Below are positions 33,858 to 44,440 of a DNA stretch of 64,000 nt, in pieces (position 1 is the first letter of the stretch; each line of letters opens with the position of its first letter). Source of the stretch: Linanthus parryae (taxonomy: Eukaryota; Streptophyta; Magnoliopsida; Ericales; Polemoniaceae); the NCBI GenBank assembly GCA_023055425.1, contig JALGPY010000005.1:9945501-10009500 (forward strand), written 5' to 3'. A program made the translations under genes and the position numbers. The notes beneath the pieces were generated by a model. It was not told the origin of the DNA, ran no database searches, and was given only the letters and a program-made list of their open reading frames with translations.

Positions 33858-36308
33858 ATGGGAACTTGGGGTTTCTTTCAATTCAAGTGCAAGCTTCTGT
33901 TTCTTATCCTTGCCTTTGGAGCTTCTTCTAGGGCTAGTGTTCAGAACAAAGGCAAGATGAGTCCAGGGTTTGAAGGGTCTCAAATGAATTGGATAGACAA
34001 TGATGGGTTGTTTCTAGTATCCAATAGCTCCAATTTCGCATTCGGATTCACCAAAACCCCCAATGATGTTACCTTGTTTCTGCTCTCCATAGTTCATCTG
34101 AGCACTACAACAGTAGTCTGGTCTGCTAATAGCCCCTCCCCAGTTCAAAATTCGGATGACTTTTCGTTCGACGATGATGGAAATGCTTATCTGCAAAGAG
34201 GTGGAAGCACAATTTGGTCCACAAATACCAGAGGGAAAGGAGTTTCATCAATGGAGTTGCTAGATTCAGGAAACTTGGTGTTCCGTGGGACGGATGGTAG
34301 TATAGTTTGGCAGAGTTTTAGCCATCCAACCGACACCCTTTTGTCGAAACAAGATTTTTCTGAAGGAATGAGGCTTGTAAGCAATCCAAACACGAATAAC
34401 CTCAGTTATTTCCTGGAGATCAAATCCGGGGATTTGATGCTTTCTGCAGGCTTCAACACCCCACAACCTTACTGGTCTATGAGCAAGGAGAATAGGAAGA
34501 CCATCAACAAAGATGGTGGTGAAGTCGCTTTGGCATCTCTTGAAGCAAATTCATGGAGGTTTTATGATCAGAAGAAAGTCTTGCTCTGGCAGTTCATTTT
34601 CTCTGATAACACTGATCCCAATGTCACCCGCATCGCTGTTCTTGGAAACGATGGATTCATAACCTTTTCCTCTCTTGAAAATGGAGGTTCAGGTGGCGCT
34701 TCAACGACAAGAATACCTAGTGATCAATGTAGTACACCGGAACCATGTGGTCCGTACTATGTTTGCAGTAGTGGTAACAAGTGCTTGTGTCCTTCCACAC
34801 TAGGCCAAAACTGCAATCCGGGGGTTTCTTCATCGTGTGATCGATCTAAACCTCCTAATGAGCTTGTGAAAGCAGGGGATGGACTAAACTATTTCGCTCT
34901 AGAATTTGTTTCCCCCAATTCCAAAACCAACTTAGATGGTTGCAAAACCACTTGCCTTGGTAACTGCTCTTGCGTCGCCTTGTTCTACGATAACAGCTCT
35001 GGGAATTGCTTCCTTTTTGACAGGATCGGAAGCTTCCAGAACTCCAACAAAGGCGCTGGTTTTGTTTCCTTCGTTAAGGTTTCCAGCAATGGAGTAAATA
35101 GGGAAGATGGTGGAAGTGGGAAGAAGCGCTTTCCTTATGTGATCATCATAGCTGTATGTACTGTGTTTGTTATTGGTATTCTGCTTTTTGCTGGACTTCA
35201 TTACTACAGGAAGAAGAAGAAGAACTTGCCTGAGTCACCAAAGGAGAACTCTGAGGAGGATAATTTCTTGGAGAGCTTATCCGGTATGCCATTACGATTC
35301 AGCTACAAAGACCTTCAAACCGCTACGAATGACTTCTCCGTGAAGCTCGGACAAGGAGGTTTTGGCTCAGTTTACCAAGGGGTTCTCCCGGATGGCACCC
35401 GTTTGGCTGTGAAGAAACTGGAAGGGATTGGGCAGGGAAAGAAGGAGTTCCGCGCAGAAGTTAGCATCATTGGAAGCATTCACCATCTCCATTTGGTCAG
35501 GCTTAAAGGCTTCTGCGCTGAAGGAGCTCACCGGCTTCTAGCTTATGAGTTCATGGCAAACAACTCCTTGGATAAGTGGATCTTCAAGAAGAAGAAAGGG
35601 CAGCTCTTGGATTGGAACACTAGGTATAACATCGCTTTGGGGACAGCTAAAGGACTAGCTTATCTTCATGAGGATTGTGATGTGAAGATTGTTCATTGCG
35701 ACATCAAGCCTGAAAATGTGCTTCTGGATGATAACTTCATGGCCAAAGTCTCCGACTTTGGCTTGGCGAAGCTGATGACGCGAGAGCAAAGTCATTGTTT
35801 CACAACCATGAGAGGAACTAGGGGTTACTTAGCCCCTGAGTGGATCACAAACTACGCGATATCAGAAAAGAGCGATGTTTACAGCTATGGGATGGTTCTA
35901 CTTGAGATCATTGGAGGGAGGAAAAGCTATGACTCGCGCGAGACTTCTGAGAAATCACATTTCCCATCTTATGCATTCAAGATGATGGAAGAAGGGAAGC
36001 TGAAAAATATCATTGATCCGAATGTGGAAGTAGGGGAAAAAGATGAGAGGTTGGACATTGCAATTAGGGTGGCTCTTTGGTGCATACAGGATGATATGCA
36101 GCTTAGGCCGCCAATGACGAGGGTGGTGCAAATGCTGGAAGGTGTATGTGTTGTTCCTCTGCCACCGACGGCCGCTCAAATGGGTTCGCGGCTTTACGCG
36201 GGTTTCTATAAGTCGATTAGTGAAGATGGGACTACAACTTCTTCGGGGCCTTCGGATTGTAACAGTGATGCCTATCTTTCGGCTGTTAGGCTTTCTGGGC
36301 CAAGATAG
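33858..36308 (+). CDS. SD2-5-like: G-type lectin S-receptor-like Ser/Thr kinase, SD2-5 type
   Basis: Intronless, about 816 residues. I start at the ATG at 33858, because MGTWGFFQFKCKLLFLILAF is a good signal peptide and matches the family start; the upstream in-frame ATG (33762) adds 32 residues with no family similarity. Order: signal peptide; B-lectin domain (GLFLVSNSSNFAFGF, WSANSPSPV, LLDSGNLVFRG); short EGF-like cysteine region (DQCSTPEPCGPYYVC); PAN/Apple-like region (CKTTCLGNCSCVALFYD); membrane helix at about 425-449; kinase about 493-770. Kinase residues: glycine loop GQGGFG, Lys519, catalytic HCDIKPEN with Asp615, DFG with Asp633. Cys instead of Arg before Asp615 makes it a non-RD kinase, as in its relatives. 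It should act at the plasma membrane, with the lectin side outside. The ligand is not predictable. Confidence 0.96.
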   Translation: MGTWGFFQFKCKLLFLILAFGASSRASVQNKGKMSPGFEGSQMNWIDNDGLFLVSNSSNFAFGFTKTPNDVTLFLLSIVHLSTTTVVWSANSPSPVQNSDDFSFDDDGNAYLQRGGSTIWSTNTRGKGVSSMELLDSGNLVFRGTDGSIVWQSFSHPTDTLLSKQDFSEGMRLVSNPNTNNLSYFLEIKSGDLMLSAGFNTPQPYWSMSKENRKTINKDGGEVALASLEANSWRFYDQKKVLLWQFIFSDNTDPNVTRIAVLGNDGFITFSSLENGGSGGASTTRIPSDQCSTPEPCGPYYVCSSGNKCLCPSTLGQNCNPGVSSSCDRSKPPNELVKAGDGLNYFALEFVSPNSKTNLDGCKTTCLGNCSCVALFYDNSSGNCFLFDRIGSFQNSNKGAGFVSFVKVSSNGVNREDGGSGKKRFPYVIIIAVCTVFVIGILLFAGLHYYRKKKKNLPESPKENSEEDNFLESLSGMPLRFSYKDLQTATNDFSVKLGQGGFGSVYQGVLPDGTRLAVKKLEGIGQGKKEFRAEVSIIGSIHHLHLVRLKGFCAEGAHRLLAYEFMANNSLDKWIFKKKKGQLLDWNTRYNIALGTAKGLAYLHEDCDVKIVHCDIKPENVLLDDNFMAKVSDFGLAKLMTREQSHCFTTMRGTRGYLAPEWITNYAISEKSDVYSYGMVLLEIIGGRKSYDSRETSEKSHFPSYAFKMMEEGKLKNIIDPNVEVGEKDERLDIAIRVALWCIQDDMQLRPPMTRVVQMLEGVCVVPLPPTAAQMGSRLYAGFYKSISEDGTTTSSGPSDCNSDAYLSAVRLSGPR

Positions 36309-37229
36309 CAGAAGGGAAGACTATGAGGAGGGAGGATTCTCAGTCATTCTCAGTATAGAGCAAATTATGTATGTGTTTATGTATATTGTTTATATATTTT
36401 ACTTCAAATTTTGTAGTAGCAGTAGATAACACTAGGGAGCTTGAAGTTTTTCTTCCAATGAATTGGTCCAGCTGATCATCTTGTTTAAATTGCTATTTTC
36501 TGGGTTTTTTTACAACGGGAAATTATTTATTTTCTGATGTTATTAATGTACAGCTAACAATTTCTGAATGTTTCTTATACATTCCCTCGTATAGAAGCTT
36601 GTTAGGGTTAAGGAAACTAGTTTGTAGAATTCTAGCAATCATAAATATGTTGTCATATTTGCATCTGTAGTTAAAGTTGCATTTTTCGACCAGTATATTT
36701 TTTGTGGAATGGGAGAACAGGAGAAGGCTTGTATCCGTCCCCAGAAGGTTTTCCTGCTAATAGTGTTTCTTGAGTAAATCCAATTATAGTTTTCTATTGT
36801 TGTAGCTATTTATATCTGCAAGTAACTGCTAATAATAAGTATCGAGTGCTGACATTGAAATATCTAGTACTTACTTATTTACTTCAACAGGATAGATAAT
36901 TGCTTCCTTCTATTTTGGAAGCGCTTATTAGATGCTTTGCTTTGTGCTGATTACTCTTGTGGTATCCAACTTTAGCCATCTCATGTGAAGACTCATTGTT
37001 TTGCTGGCCACACACTGTGCAGGAAGTTTATTCTTTGTAAGTGTTTGAAACCATGAAATAATGCTGAATAGTAGGCCGAGGTGATTGGTGATGAAGCCTA
37101 TATCCTTGTTTCCAGAATGCTCAAGCAGTATAGATTTCTAAAACTTATACTGAGATTTGGTGTTTGATATCCACCTTCAGCAAAACAGAAATCTTGCAAT
37201 TTATTTCTTCCTTCTCCAAGATGAACTGA
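36309..37229. other. 3' flank of the receptor kinase gene
   Basis: It should contain the kinase 3' UTR. I see no further gene. Confidence 0.4.
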
Positions 37230-37376
37230 ACAAAGTATGCACACAGCCTCTCGCAGAAATATAAGGTGTGCAAGGTAAGATTGCTTACCCAGCCCCGGAG
37301 TGGGGTCTGACCCTTCCCTGGACCCCACGCGCAGCGGCAGCTTTGTGCACGACAGCACGGGGCTGTCCTTTACGTA
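37230..37376 (-). mobile_element. Au-type SINE
   Basis: On the minus strand: AAGGACAGCCCCGTGC, then GTGCACAAAGCTGCCGCTG, GGGTCCAGGGAAGGGTCAGA, and AGCAATCTTACCTTGC before GAGAGGCTGTGTGC. This is the order of blocks in the plant Au SINE consensus as I know it. GAACTGA lies on both flanks (37223-37229 and 37377-37383), which fits a target-site duplication. Such SINEs are tRNA-derived, made by RNA polymerase III, and moved by LINE enzymes. Confidence 0.82.
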
Positions 37377-37383
37377 GAACTGA

Positions 37384-38273
37384 TGATCGATAATGTTAGT
37401 TTATAAAGTTTGGTAATGCTGCAAACATTAGGAAATAAGAAGGCTTCAGTCAAGCCTTTTATGATGTCACTTTTATCTGCGAATTGATATGTGTGTGTGC
37501 TATATGTGATCATTTTCATTGCTCTCTACAAAGTTTGATAACTGAAAGTAATCACAGATGACCAGAACTGCTGGCATCAAGGCTTCGCTTGGATTCATAG
37601 ATTTTGCTAGGAAAAAAGGGAAGTGAACAGATAATTTTACTCAAAATTCAGTAATCTTGGAATCGTGTATTTTGCTGAGGAACAGTTGTCTTTTGAATTT
37701 GTAGAAAGTTAAGAAATTGATGTACAATCCCTCAAGTAAACACATATTTGATTTGCCTTATTTTCCTTTGGTTTTCTTTTCCTAGCTTCCAGACATAGGC
37801 TAAACTCTAAAAAAAGGGGTCATTTCCTTAGCCCATTTGATGTCGTAAGACTCGTAACAATGACCTACCTATCTTTCAGTTTTCTGCTTCTTTCATTATA
37901 TTAATCATAGTACGATTCTTGTAACAGGAGTTGATGTTGGTTCTTTCTGTGGTGGTCTAATTATTATTTCAGTCTGCTTCAGCAGAATATCCCATCCGAC
38001 GCAGGGAAGTTCAGCGTCTTCACCAGACTTTTGGGTTCATCCATGTACTTTAAACTTTCACGCCACTGATAAACCGAATTTCACTTACAAGTAAACTTCA
38101 TATATAACTGTGCTTTTGTGACAAAAAAAAGGTAGGATATGGTAATTCTGGGTGTTAGCATACTACTGATATTTTTATTTTGACAGGATAATTTTCTGGG
38201 GATATTCGTGTTAAAATTTCATAATAGCATTAGCAGGGAAGATGAAAGACTAGTCTTTGGATATAATTGGGGC
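37384..38273. other. unassigned intergenic stretch
   Basis: I recognise nothing here beyond scattered AT-rich tracts. Confidence 0.4.
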
Positions 38274-38606
38274 TGTTTGGATGAGCGAATATTGAGCTTA
38301 AGAGCTCATTTAATCAGTACTGTTTGGATATGATAGATTATTGTAGATTATTGATAATTTTTTTTGTCAAACTTGTAATTTTTTTACAATCCGGTATTTC
38401 CCCCGAATAATCCAGAATTCACCAAAAAGAAAACTGAATTACCTGATTCCGGAATTTTTCCGGCATTCCTATTTTTTTTTTTTTTTTTTGGGGAGGGGGG
38501 GGGGGGGGGGGGGTTGGAGAGGTTTGACCCTTGTTTCTCCAATTTTATGAGACTTTTTGACACTTCCTCTACCTCTCGGTTTCCTCTCTTCCAAACAACG
38601 CCAATG
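38274..38606. mobile_element. MITE related to the one at 22275
   Basis: The left end TTGGGGCTGTTTGGATGAGC and the right end CTTCCAAACAACGCCAA are inverted. The interior has the shared phrases TTCCGGAAT and GAATTACC. A long T run followed by a long G run (38470-38513) lies inside. Confidence 0.6.
38470..38513. repeat. poly-T followed by poly-G tract
   Basis: About 20 T residues run straight into a G tract interrupted by a single A. The length is likely uncertain in any assembly. Confidence 0.85.
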
Positions 38607-40343
38607 ACTTCGCTATGAGGATATGCTAAAGATATCAAATTGCGATAAGGTAAAGGTGTTGCCACAGGAATACGATATTTGACAATTTCTATACTTAGCG
38701 TGAAACTTCTCATTGCAGTCTTGTTGAGACTAGTTGTTTGTCCAACGTTGAGACTTTGTTTGTTTCATCTGTTCCTAACAACATACTTAGCCTACTCCCT
38801 CTCATTGACAATTAGTTTTGAGGTGAAATTCTGGGTTTCTTAATATCCCGCACACATCTTACTCTAGCTTTGAGTAAGTCGCACGCCTTATATTCTGGTT
38901 TTCTTTCATTGGATTGATACGTAACACTTACAAGAAAGGAAAAGAAGAGGCATAAATGCATAATCACTTAATGGTGGTCACAACTCACAAGTCTAGCGCA
39001 CATCTTAGAAGTAATTTAATTTTCACAGGACCACAAGACATGGAATGGTTGCAACATTTGCTTGCAATTGAAGATCAACGACACAAGTCAGGTCTTATAC
39101 TTGCAACATCTCTCTATCTGGGTGGTCCTCCAAATGAACAGGTGGTCTGCTCTCTCTGGTGTAACATACTATCATACTACTTAGTTCTTTATGTTATGAG
39201 GTCCATGACCTTAGCTAGCATGGTGTAGAGTTGCTTTCAGGCAACCATCAGGCCAAATCGCTTTCTCAAATAGGATAACACTAGCGAGCCTGTCGGCTGA
39301 GTTTTCTTTGACTGGTTTACCTTTTTAGTGTAGTTTGTAGGGTATGCACTGAAACATGAATTTTATCTTGTGGGCATTTGAACAGGAGCCGCTGCAGGTT
39401 CCCATGTCATAATAGAAAGAAATAAAAGTAAGATTGCAGAAAATTTAGGATGGGTTTGTTTTTTAAGGTCTTCTCTCATGTTCGAACACATCTTCCATTC
39501 TGACACACATTATAAAACATCAAAAATTTCCATGGTCGATGAATGAATATGTTTTGGACCCAGCACTAGCGTTCTCTAGAGCCCCTTCAATAGCTTTCTA
39601 ACTTCATTAGAAAGCTATTGAGGAAATACCGTTTGGGCACTTTCGTGCCACACGGATAACTTGTTATGACGATGAATTTCAATAGTTGGATTAACACTAT
39701 GTGATCACTGGTAAGATGTTAGTATCACTTGACACAAGTGACAACAACCATAGATGATGAAGTGTGTACTTGTTTATTGGGCAAACGATTTTTGCTATTA
39801 TTTTGGTGTATGATAAATTCTTCATCAAACTAACTCCACTCTCTTGTCATTTTCAATCTTTTTCTCAAGAAAACTTCTGCCTGTACCAATTGCCCAGAGA
39901 TTAACCCCTGTGAAATATTTCAAATAAATAAACAATCACTCCTCTTTATTGTATGATAGTCTTGCTCAAACATACACTTTCTGATCCCTTTCAAGACCCC
40001 TTGAAATAGTTCAATTTAAATGCTAGCGAATAGCCAAAGCATACACCTTGAGTATTTTTGGTATTTGTGATTCTAGTCCCTTCGAGACATCTGATAATCT
40101 TGGAATTATACATGGTATTTTACAATTTTACGAACTGCACGACTCGGAGATGCTTTACATGAACTCCATTTGGTTTCTTTCACACCGTTTTGCTCTTAAA
40201 TTCTTCGCATAAACGTAGATCACACAATTTACTTTCTATAACCGCAACTTAATAGTGGCGTATATTCATCCCAACTAATTAAATGAAGCTCTTTTGTAAC
40301 TACAAACACAGGGAAACATATATTTAAAAAATATAAAAAAAAA
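38607..40343. other. unassigned intergenic stretch with one perfect hairpin
   Basis: It contains a perfect 15-bp hairpin at 39587-39621 (entered separately). A plus-strand frame at 38956-39228 has no recognisable motif. Confidence 0.4.
39587..39621. repeat. perfect 15-bp stem, 5-base loop hairpin
   Basis: TCAATAGCTTTCTAA and TTAGAAAGCTATTGA are exact inverted complements around the loop CTTCA. It is not part of any recognised element. Its function, if any, is unknown. Confidence 0.85.
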
Positions 40344-40501
40344 GGGTAAAAGACAAAAACCACCCCTTGAGTATGGGGTATATACAAAAAAACCCCTCGT
40401 GTTCGGGGATATACAAAAACCACCCCTGTCAGAGTTAGCATCTAACGGCGCACTAACGGAGGCGTGAAAAGACATTGTTGCCCTCGTTTTGGAATAAAAT
40501 G

Positions 40502-40975
40502 CCACAATATAAATTTTCTGCTTCTCCCTTCCCTCACATTTCCAACCCTAGCCTCCTCCTCTCTCTTATCTCTCCCTCTTCACCCTGCATCAACAGAACC
40601 CAGATAACCACCATCGCCGTTCGAAGAACAGGAGGAGGCGCCGACTTCAGATCTACAACCGCCATCTCTCTGTTCAATTCCATTCTCCAAAAAAGATTCT
40701 CCTATCAATCAAATCGATCGGTTGAATCAATCGATCAATCGATCGGTAGAACCGAGATCGAATCGGCTGTGAGCCTCCTCGACGCCGCTCTGGGTCTATC
40801 GCCGAGGCTCGAGCATTCGCTGGAGCTCATAGCTCTTTCTCTTCTCTATCTCCGGCGGTTCAAGGAAGTCGCGGACTTGCTACACGATTACATCCCCAGC
40901 CTCAAGGTTAGCGCCGATGACCCATCTTCTTCAGTATCCTCCGACGGATCTCTTCTCAGAACCTGTCGGATTTGA
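40502..40975 (+). pseudogene. captured gene fragment, probable TPR-family protein
   Basis: An open frame within the Pack-MULE-like element includes ESAVSLLDAALGLSPRLEH, SLLYLRRFKEVADLLHDYIP and SSSVSSDGS. From memory this resembles a helical repeat (TPR-like) region of a conserved plant protein family. The upstream part reads like a former 5' UTR (CT-rich). Only a fragment is present, ending in a frame break near 40970. It may still be transcribed, because several such elements are, but I cannot tell. Confidence 0.55.
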
Positions 40976-41003
40976 AGAAGAAAGCGATGGCCGACCAAAC
41001 GAT

Positions 41004-41480
41004 CTGCAGATATGTTAGCTCCGACGGCGGCTGTCGTGGTTGTATCTGCTAAGATTCTACAAGTGCCTGTTTGGCTTGGTGATGTCCGTGGAGATTATAA
41101 TTGGGCCTTGAACCGACAATTGCCTCTCTGCTTTTTCCCAAACATTTCTAACACTCTGGTCCTTGAAGCTCTTGGAATTAGGCATGCTCTCATGTTGGCA
41201 AAAGCAAAGAATCTAAAGAGAATTTGCTTGTTCTCAGACTCAAAAATTGCTATTGATGCAATTATTTCCAGAAAAAATTGTGGTCTGACTTCTATTGCCT
41301 CAGTGATTGAGGATTGTAAGTTTCTTTCTCATTGTTTTGTTTCTTGTTGTTTTTTTCTTCCATTCCCAGGGATGCTAATTCCCAAGCCCATTTTTGTGCT
41401 AGATCTGCACTTGATCCTGTTTGTAGGCATTCTGTTGAGCTGTGATAGCTCCATATGTAAATTCTGTTGTTATTAATATA
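41004..41480 (+). pseudogene. captured RNase H (RVT_3-type) fragment
   Basis: The frame gives VLEALGIRHALMLAKAKNLK, then ICLFSDSKIAIDAII, and after a frameshift SRDANSQAHFCARSALD. These match the ALGIRHAL helix, the SDS catalytic block and the DANSQAHFCAR motif near the end of plant RNase H-like proteins. It is the third isolated RNase H fragment in the window, here carried inside a TIR element. Confidence 0.65.
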
Positions 41481-41829
41481 AGGTTCCTATTTTTTCAAAA
41501 AAATAATAATATAAATTTTGCATCCAAGGTGCAATTGTTTGTTTGTTTTGTTATTGTGGTGGCGGTGTGGTGGTGGCGGTGGTGGTGGCCAAGAACATCA
41601 ACAACATAACAAAATAAACAAATAAGGGCAAAATGGTCATAAAAAAGACAGATTGCACCACATACTAATTGATTGTAACAGAAGGGTGTATTTCGTCTCA
41701 CGTCCATCCACTGACAAGGGTGATTTTTGTCTCGACAGGGGTGGTTTTTGTATATCCCCGAACACGAGGGGTTTTTTTGTATATACCCCATACTCGAGGG
41801 GTGGTTTTTGTCTTTTACCCAAAAAAAAA

Positions 41830-44031
41830 TGTTGGAGAGACCTATTTGTAATATTACCAAATCCTTAGAGAGTAGGGCATAGTTGACACATGAGGGGTGT
41901 TGGAGAATGTCATGAACTAAAAAAGCAAGGCAACATGCATTGATCAACCTGCCCCATGCTATGTGACTTGTGGGAGATATAGTTGAATACATATGCATGT
42001 GATAACTATCTTCTTTTTGGACTTTTGTCTCAAGTAGAATGCCATAATTGATTGTCTTCCTCATGTCAACTTAAGTTTACCATAGGTGAAGTTTATTCAG
42101 GTGCAAAAGATCAAGCCATGTCAAAAGGAGGAAATATTAATGATCAAATCAAAATATTACTCCATTTTACTATTCTTTTGATACTCTTTGTTTTAAATAT
42201 TTTCAGTTTATGTTAAGGGGTCATTATATACCTTCTTCAGTCATTCATTATATTACATGCACAAAACCAAACACAGTATAATTTTAGATCAGTTAAATTC
42301 ATCCCAATCATATCCGACTAATCTAATCCAGTTCAGTTTAGTTCTGCGAGTCCAAAAGCGTACCGTTAATACACCCTAACCTGATTAGACCATAAAATCA
42401 CTAATTAGTAAACTGAAAAAAAATCACTTTTTGAATGCAACTGGCAAGCTTCATCTAGGTGAAATTTCTAAAGGAATTTTCAACCAAAAAATATGCTAGT
42501 TAAAATCATTTTAACCTACCTCCCCAGAGTGTGTGTGTATATATATAATGAGTCCTGTGAAACATTTTAAAAACCATGACATTTTTTGTCCCCATATACA
42601 ACTTCCTCTGGCAATGGTGTTGGCCCTTCATGTCTGTTGTTAATCTGGGTTATATTATAATAAGTCCAGCAATTAGGAAATCTTAACCCCCAAAAAAAAT
42701 GGGGGAGAGGGAGATTGGGTCTAATTAATTATGGATATTTGTTTTATTGGCTAAATGAAACTTTCACCCTCTCAGGTTTTGCGCAAAGGCCCCTTCACTC
42801 CTCCTAGTTTGGGAAATGACACTTTCACTCTTTTACAGACACCTACACTCTCCAATCGTGACGTCGCTAGTCCCTTGGTTGGAGTCTAGTACTAAAGAAA
42901 GTTTGTCAGTTTGTATATGATTGAGGTTTGTGTATCTATGTAATGATGGTCAATCAATTGACAGAGTTAGGGATTAGGAACAAGTAAAGTTTCTATTTTT
43001 ATACGGTTTTCTCAATCCCCTCCCCTCCCACGTGGGGTAAGAGATGATCTAACAGTGGTACTAATTTAAGAGTTTGGGATCGATTGAAACATTTTTGTAT
43101 TTGATGAAAGGACATAGACACTGAAATATTCGTGTTTTGGGGGTATTAGCGGTAATCTTACATAGTTACATTGGCTCCGCATCTAATGATCGCACGGATG
43201 TGTACTCTTGGAAGGGGAGTTTAAGAACTCAGTTTCTAATGTTGGTTTTATTTAATCCAAACTTGTATTAATACTATACGAAAAACATTAGTTGCTCCAA
43301 AGCACCACGCAAAGCATAAGTATGTGGTGACTGGTGCTCCACAGAAACTATAGCTAAAATAGGTTATCTAGAAAATACTACTATTAGTTTCTTACTAACC
43401 AGTTTCTCCCTTTCTCGCTGGCCTTACTTTTACTATTCTTAATCTTGGAATAAGCTCATAATAATAATCCAATAAATAACTTCGAAATGTTTAATTTAGA
43501 AGGGCGCAAACACCTAGTATCCGTGACGATGATTGACGACATAACATGAGTAAGCAATATTGATGAAACATAATTTATATTCTTATAACTTGTTTTTGCT
43601 GATAAAGTAGTCGGGCGGTCACTTCATTTAGATAACTTTACATATAGTGGGCTTATAATTTATTATGGAATTGACTAAGTTGAAAGATTAGCCAATGTAG
43701 AAAAAATTGAAGTCAACAAAACCTGCCCCTCAAGTGATAGTTGAGTGTCAACTACAATTTCTTTGAGCATGACAGCAGTATTTATCTTCTTAAACTAATG
43801 CAACTAGCTAAGAAGAGTATCTACATAATCAATTATCCTTATGAATATAAATACAATGTCATTGGCTAATCACATACTGAGAGCGTTCAGTGCAGAGCCA
43901 GAATAGTGAAACCTTTGGGAAAATATACTAATATATTTTTGAAAATGTACTAGTGAATAAATTTGAACTCAGTCGGAGCATTTGAGTATTAATTAAAGAA
44001 CATATTTGAACAAAAGTTATAATAATGGAGA
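41830..44031. other. unassigned AT-rich intergenic stretch
   Basis: I recognise no coding exons. There is a GT/TA-alternating tract near 42529-42548. No paired element ends are evident. Confidence 0.4.
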
Positions 44032-44440
44032 TAAGAGCATCTCCAATGGGCTAATTTAAATAATTTTTTCATTAAAAAATAAAGAAGTTTAAGAAATATC
44101 AAACTCCAATGTGATAGTTATTCAGTATTTAGAGAAAACTATTTCAAGATCTAATTTTCTTTGATTTTAGGCGATTTCTACTACCCCCGATTTTTAGGCA
44201 TAAAATCTTAAAACTAATTCAAAATATTATCGCACAAAAATATGGCCGATAACTTTTGTTCAAAAAGTAGTTGCAATTTTAACCGTTAAAAAACAAATAT
44301 AGCTAATTTTTACATGATAGTATTGGAGTACAACATAAACATCTCAAGAGCTAAAATAAAAAAAAAAAAAGTTTCAACAAATATAAAGGTTTTCAGGGTT
44401 TCAGTCTCTGAAAAACTCGGAGATCTCAGAAGGCGAAACA

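Larger units (their letters stand above)
40344..41820. mobile_element. Pack-MULE-like element, 1477 bp, TIRs of about 88 bp
   Basis: The first ~88 bp (GGGTAAAAGACAAAAACCAC...) and the last ~88 bp are nearly perfect inverted complements; I saw about one mismatch. Nine A residues flank each side (40335-40343 and 41821-41829), consistent with the 9-bp duplication of Mutator-like elements, though A runs are weak evidence. The interior is GC-richer and encodes pieces resembling host genes, with no transposase. This is the architecture of a Pack-MULE. Confidence 0.8.

Noticed and set aside
38956..39228. A 90-codon plus-strand frame
   Set aside because: It has no motif I recognise, and nothing in the flanks suggests an exon of a larger gene.
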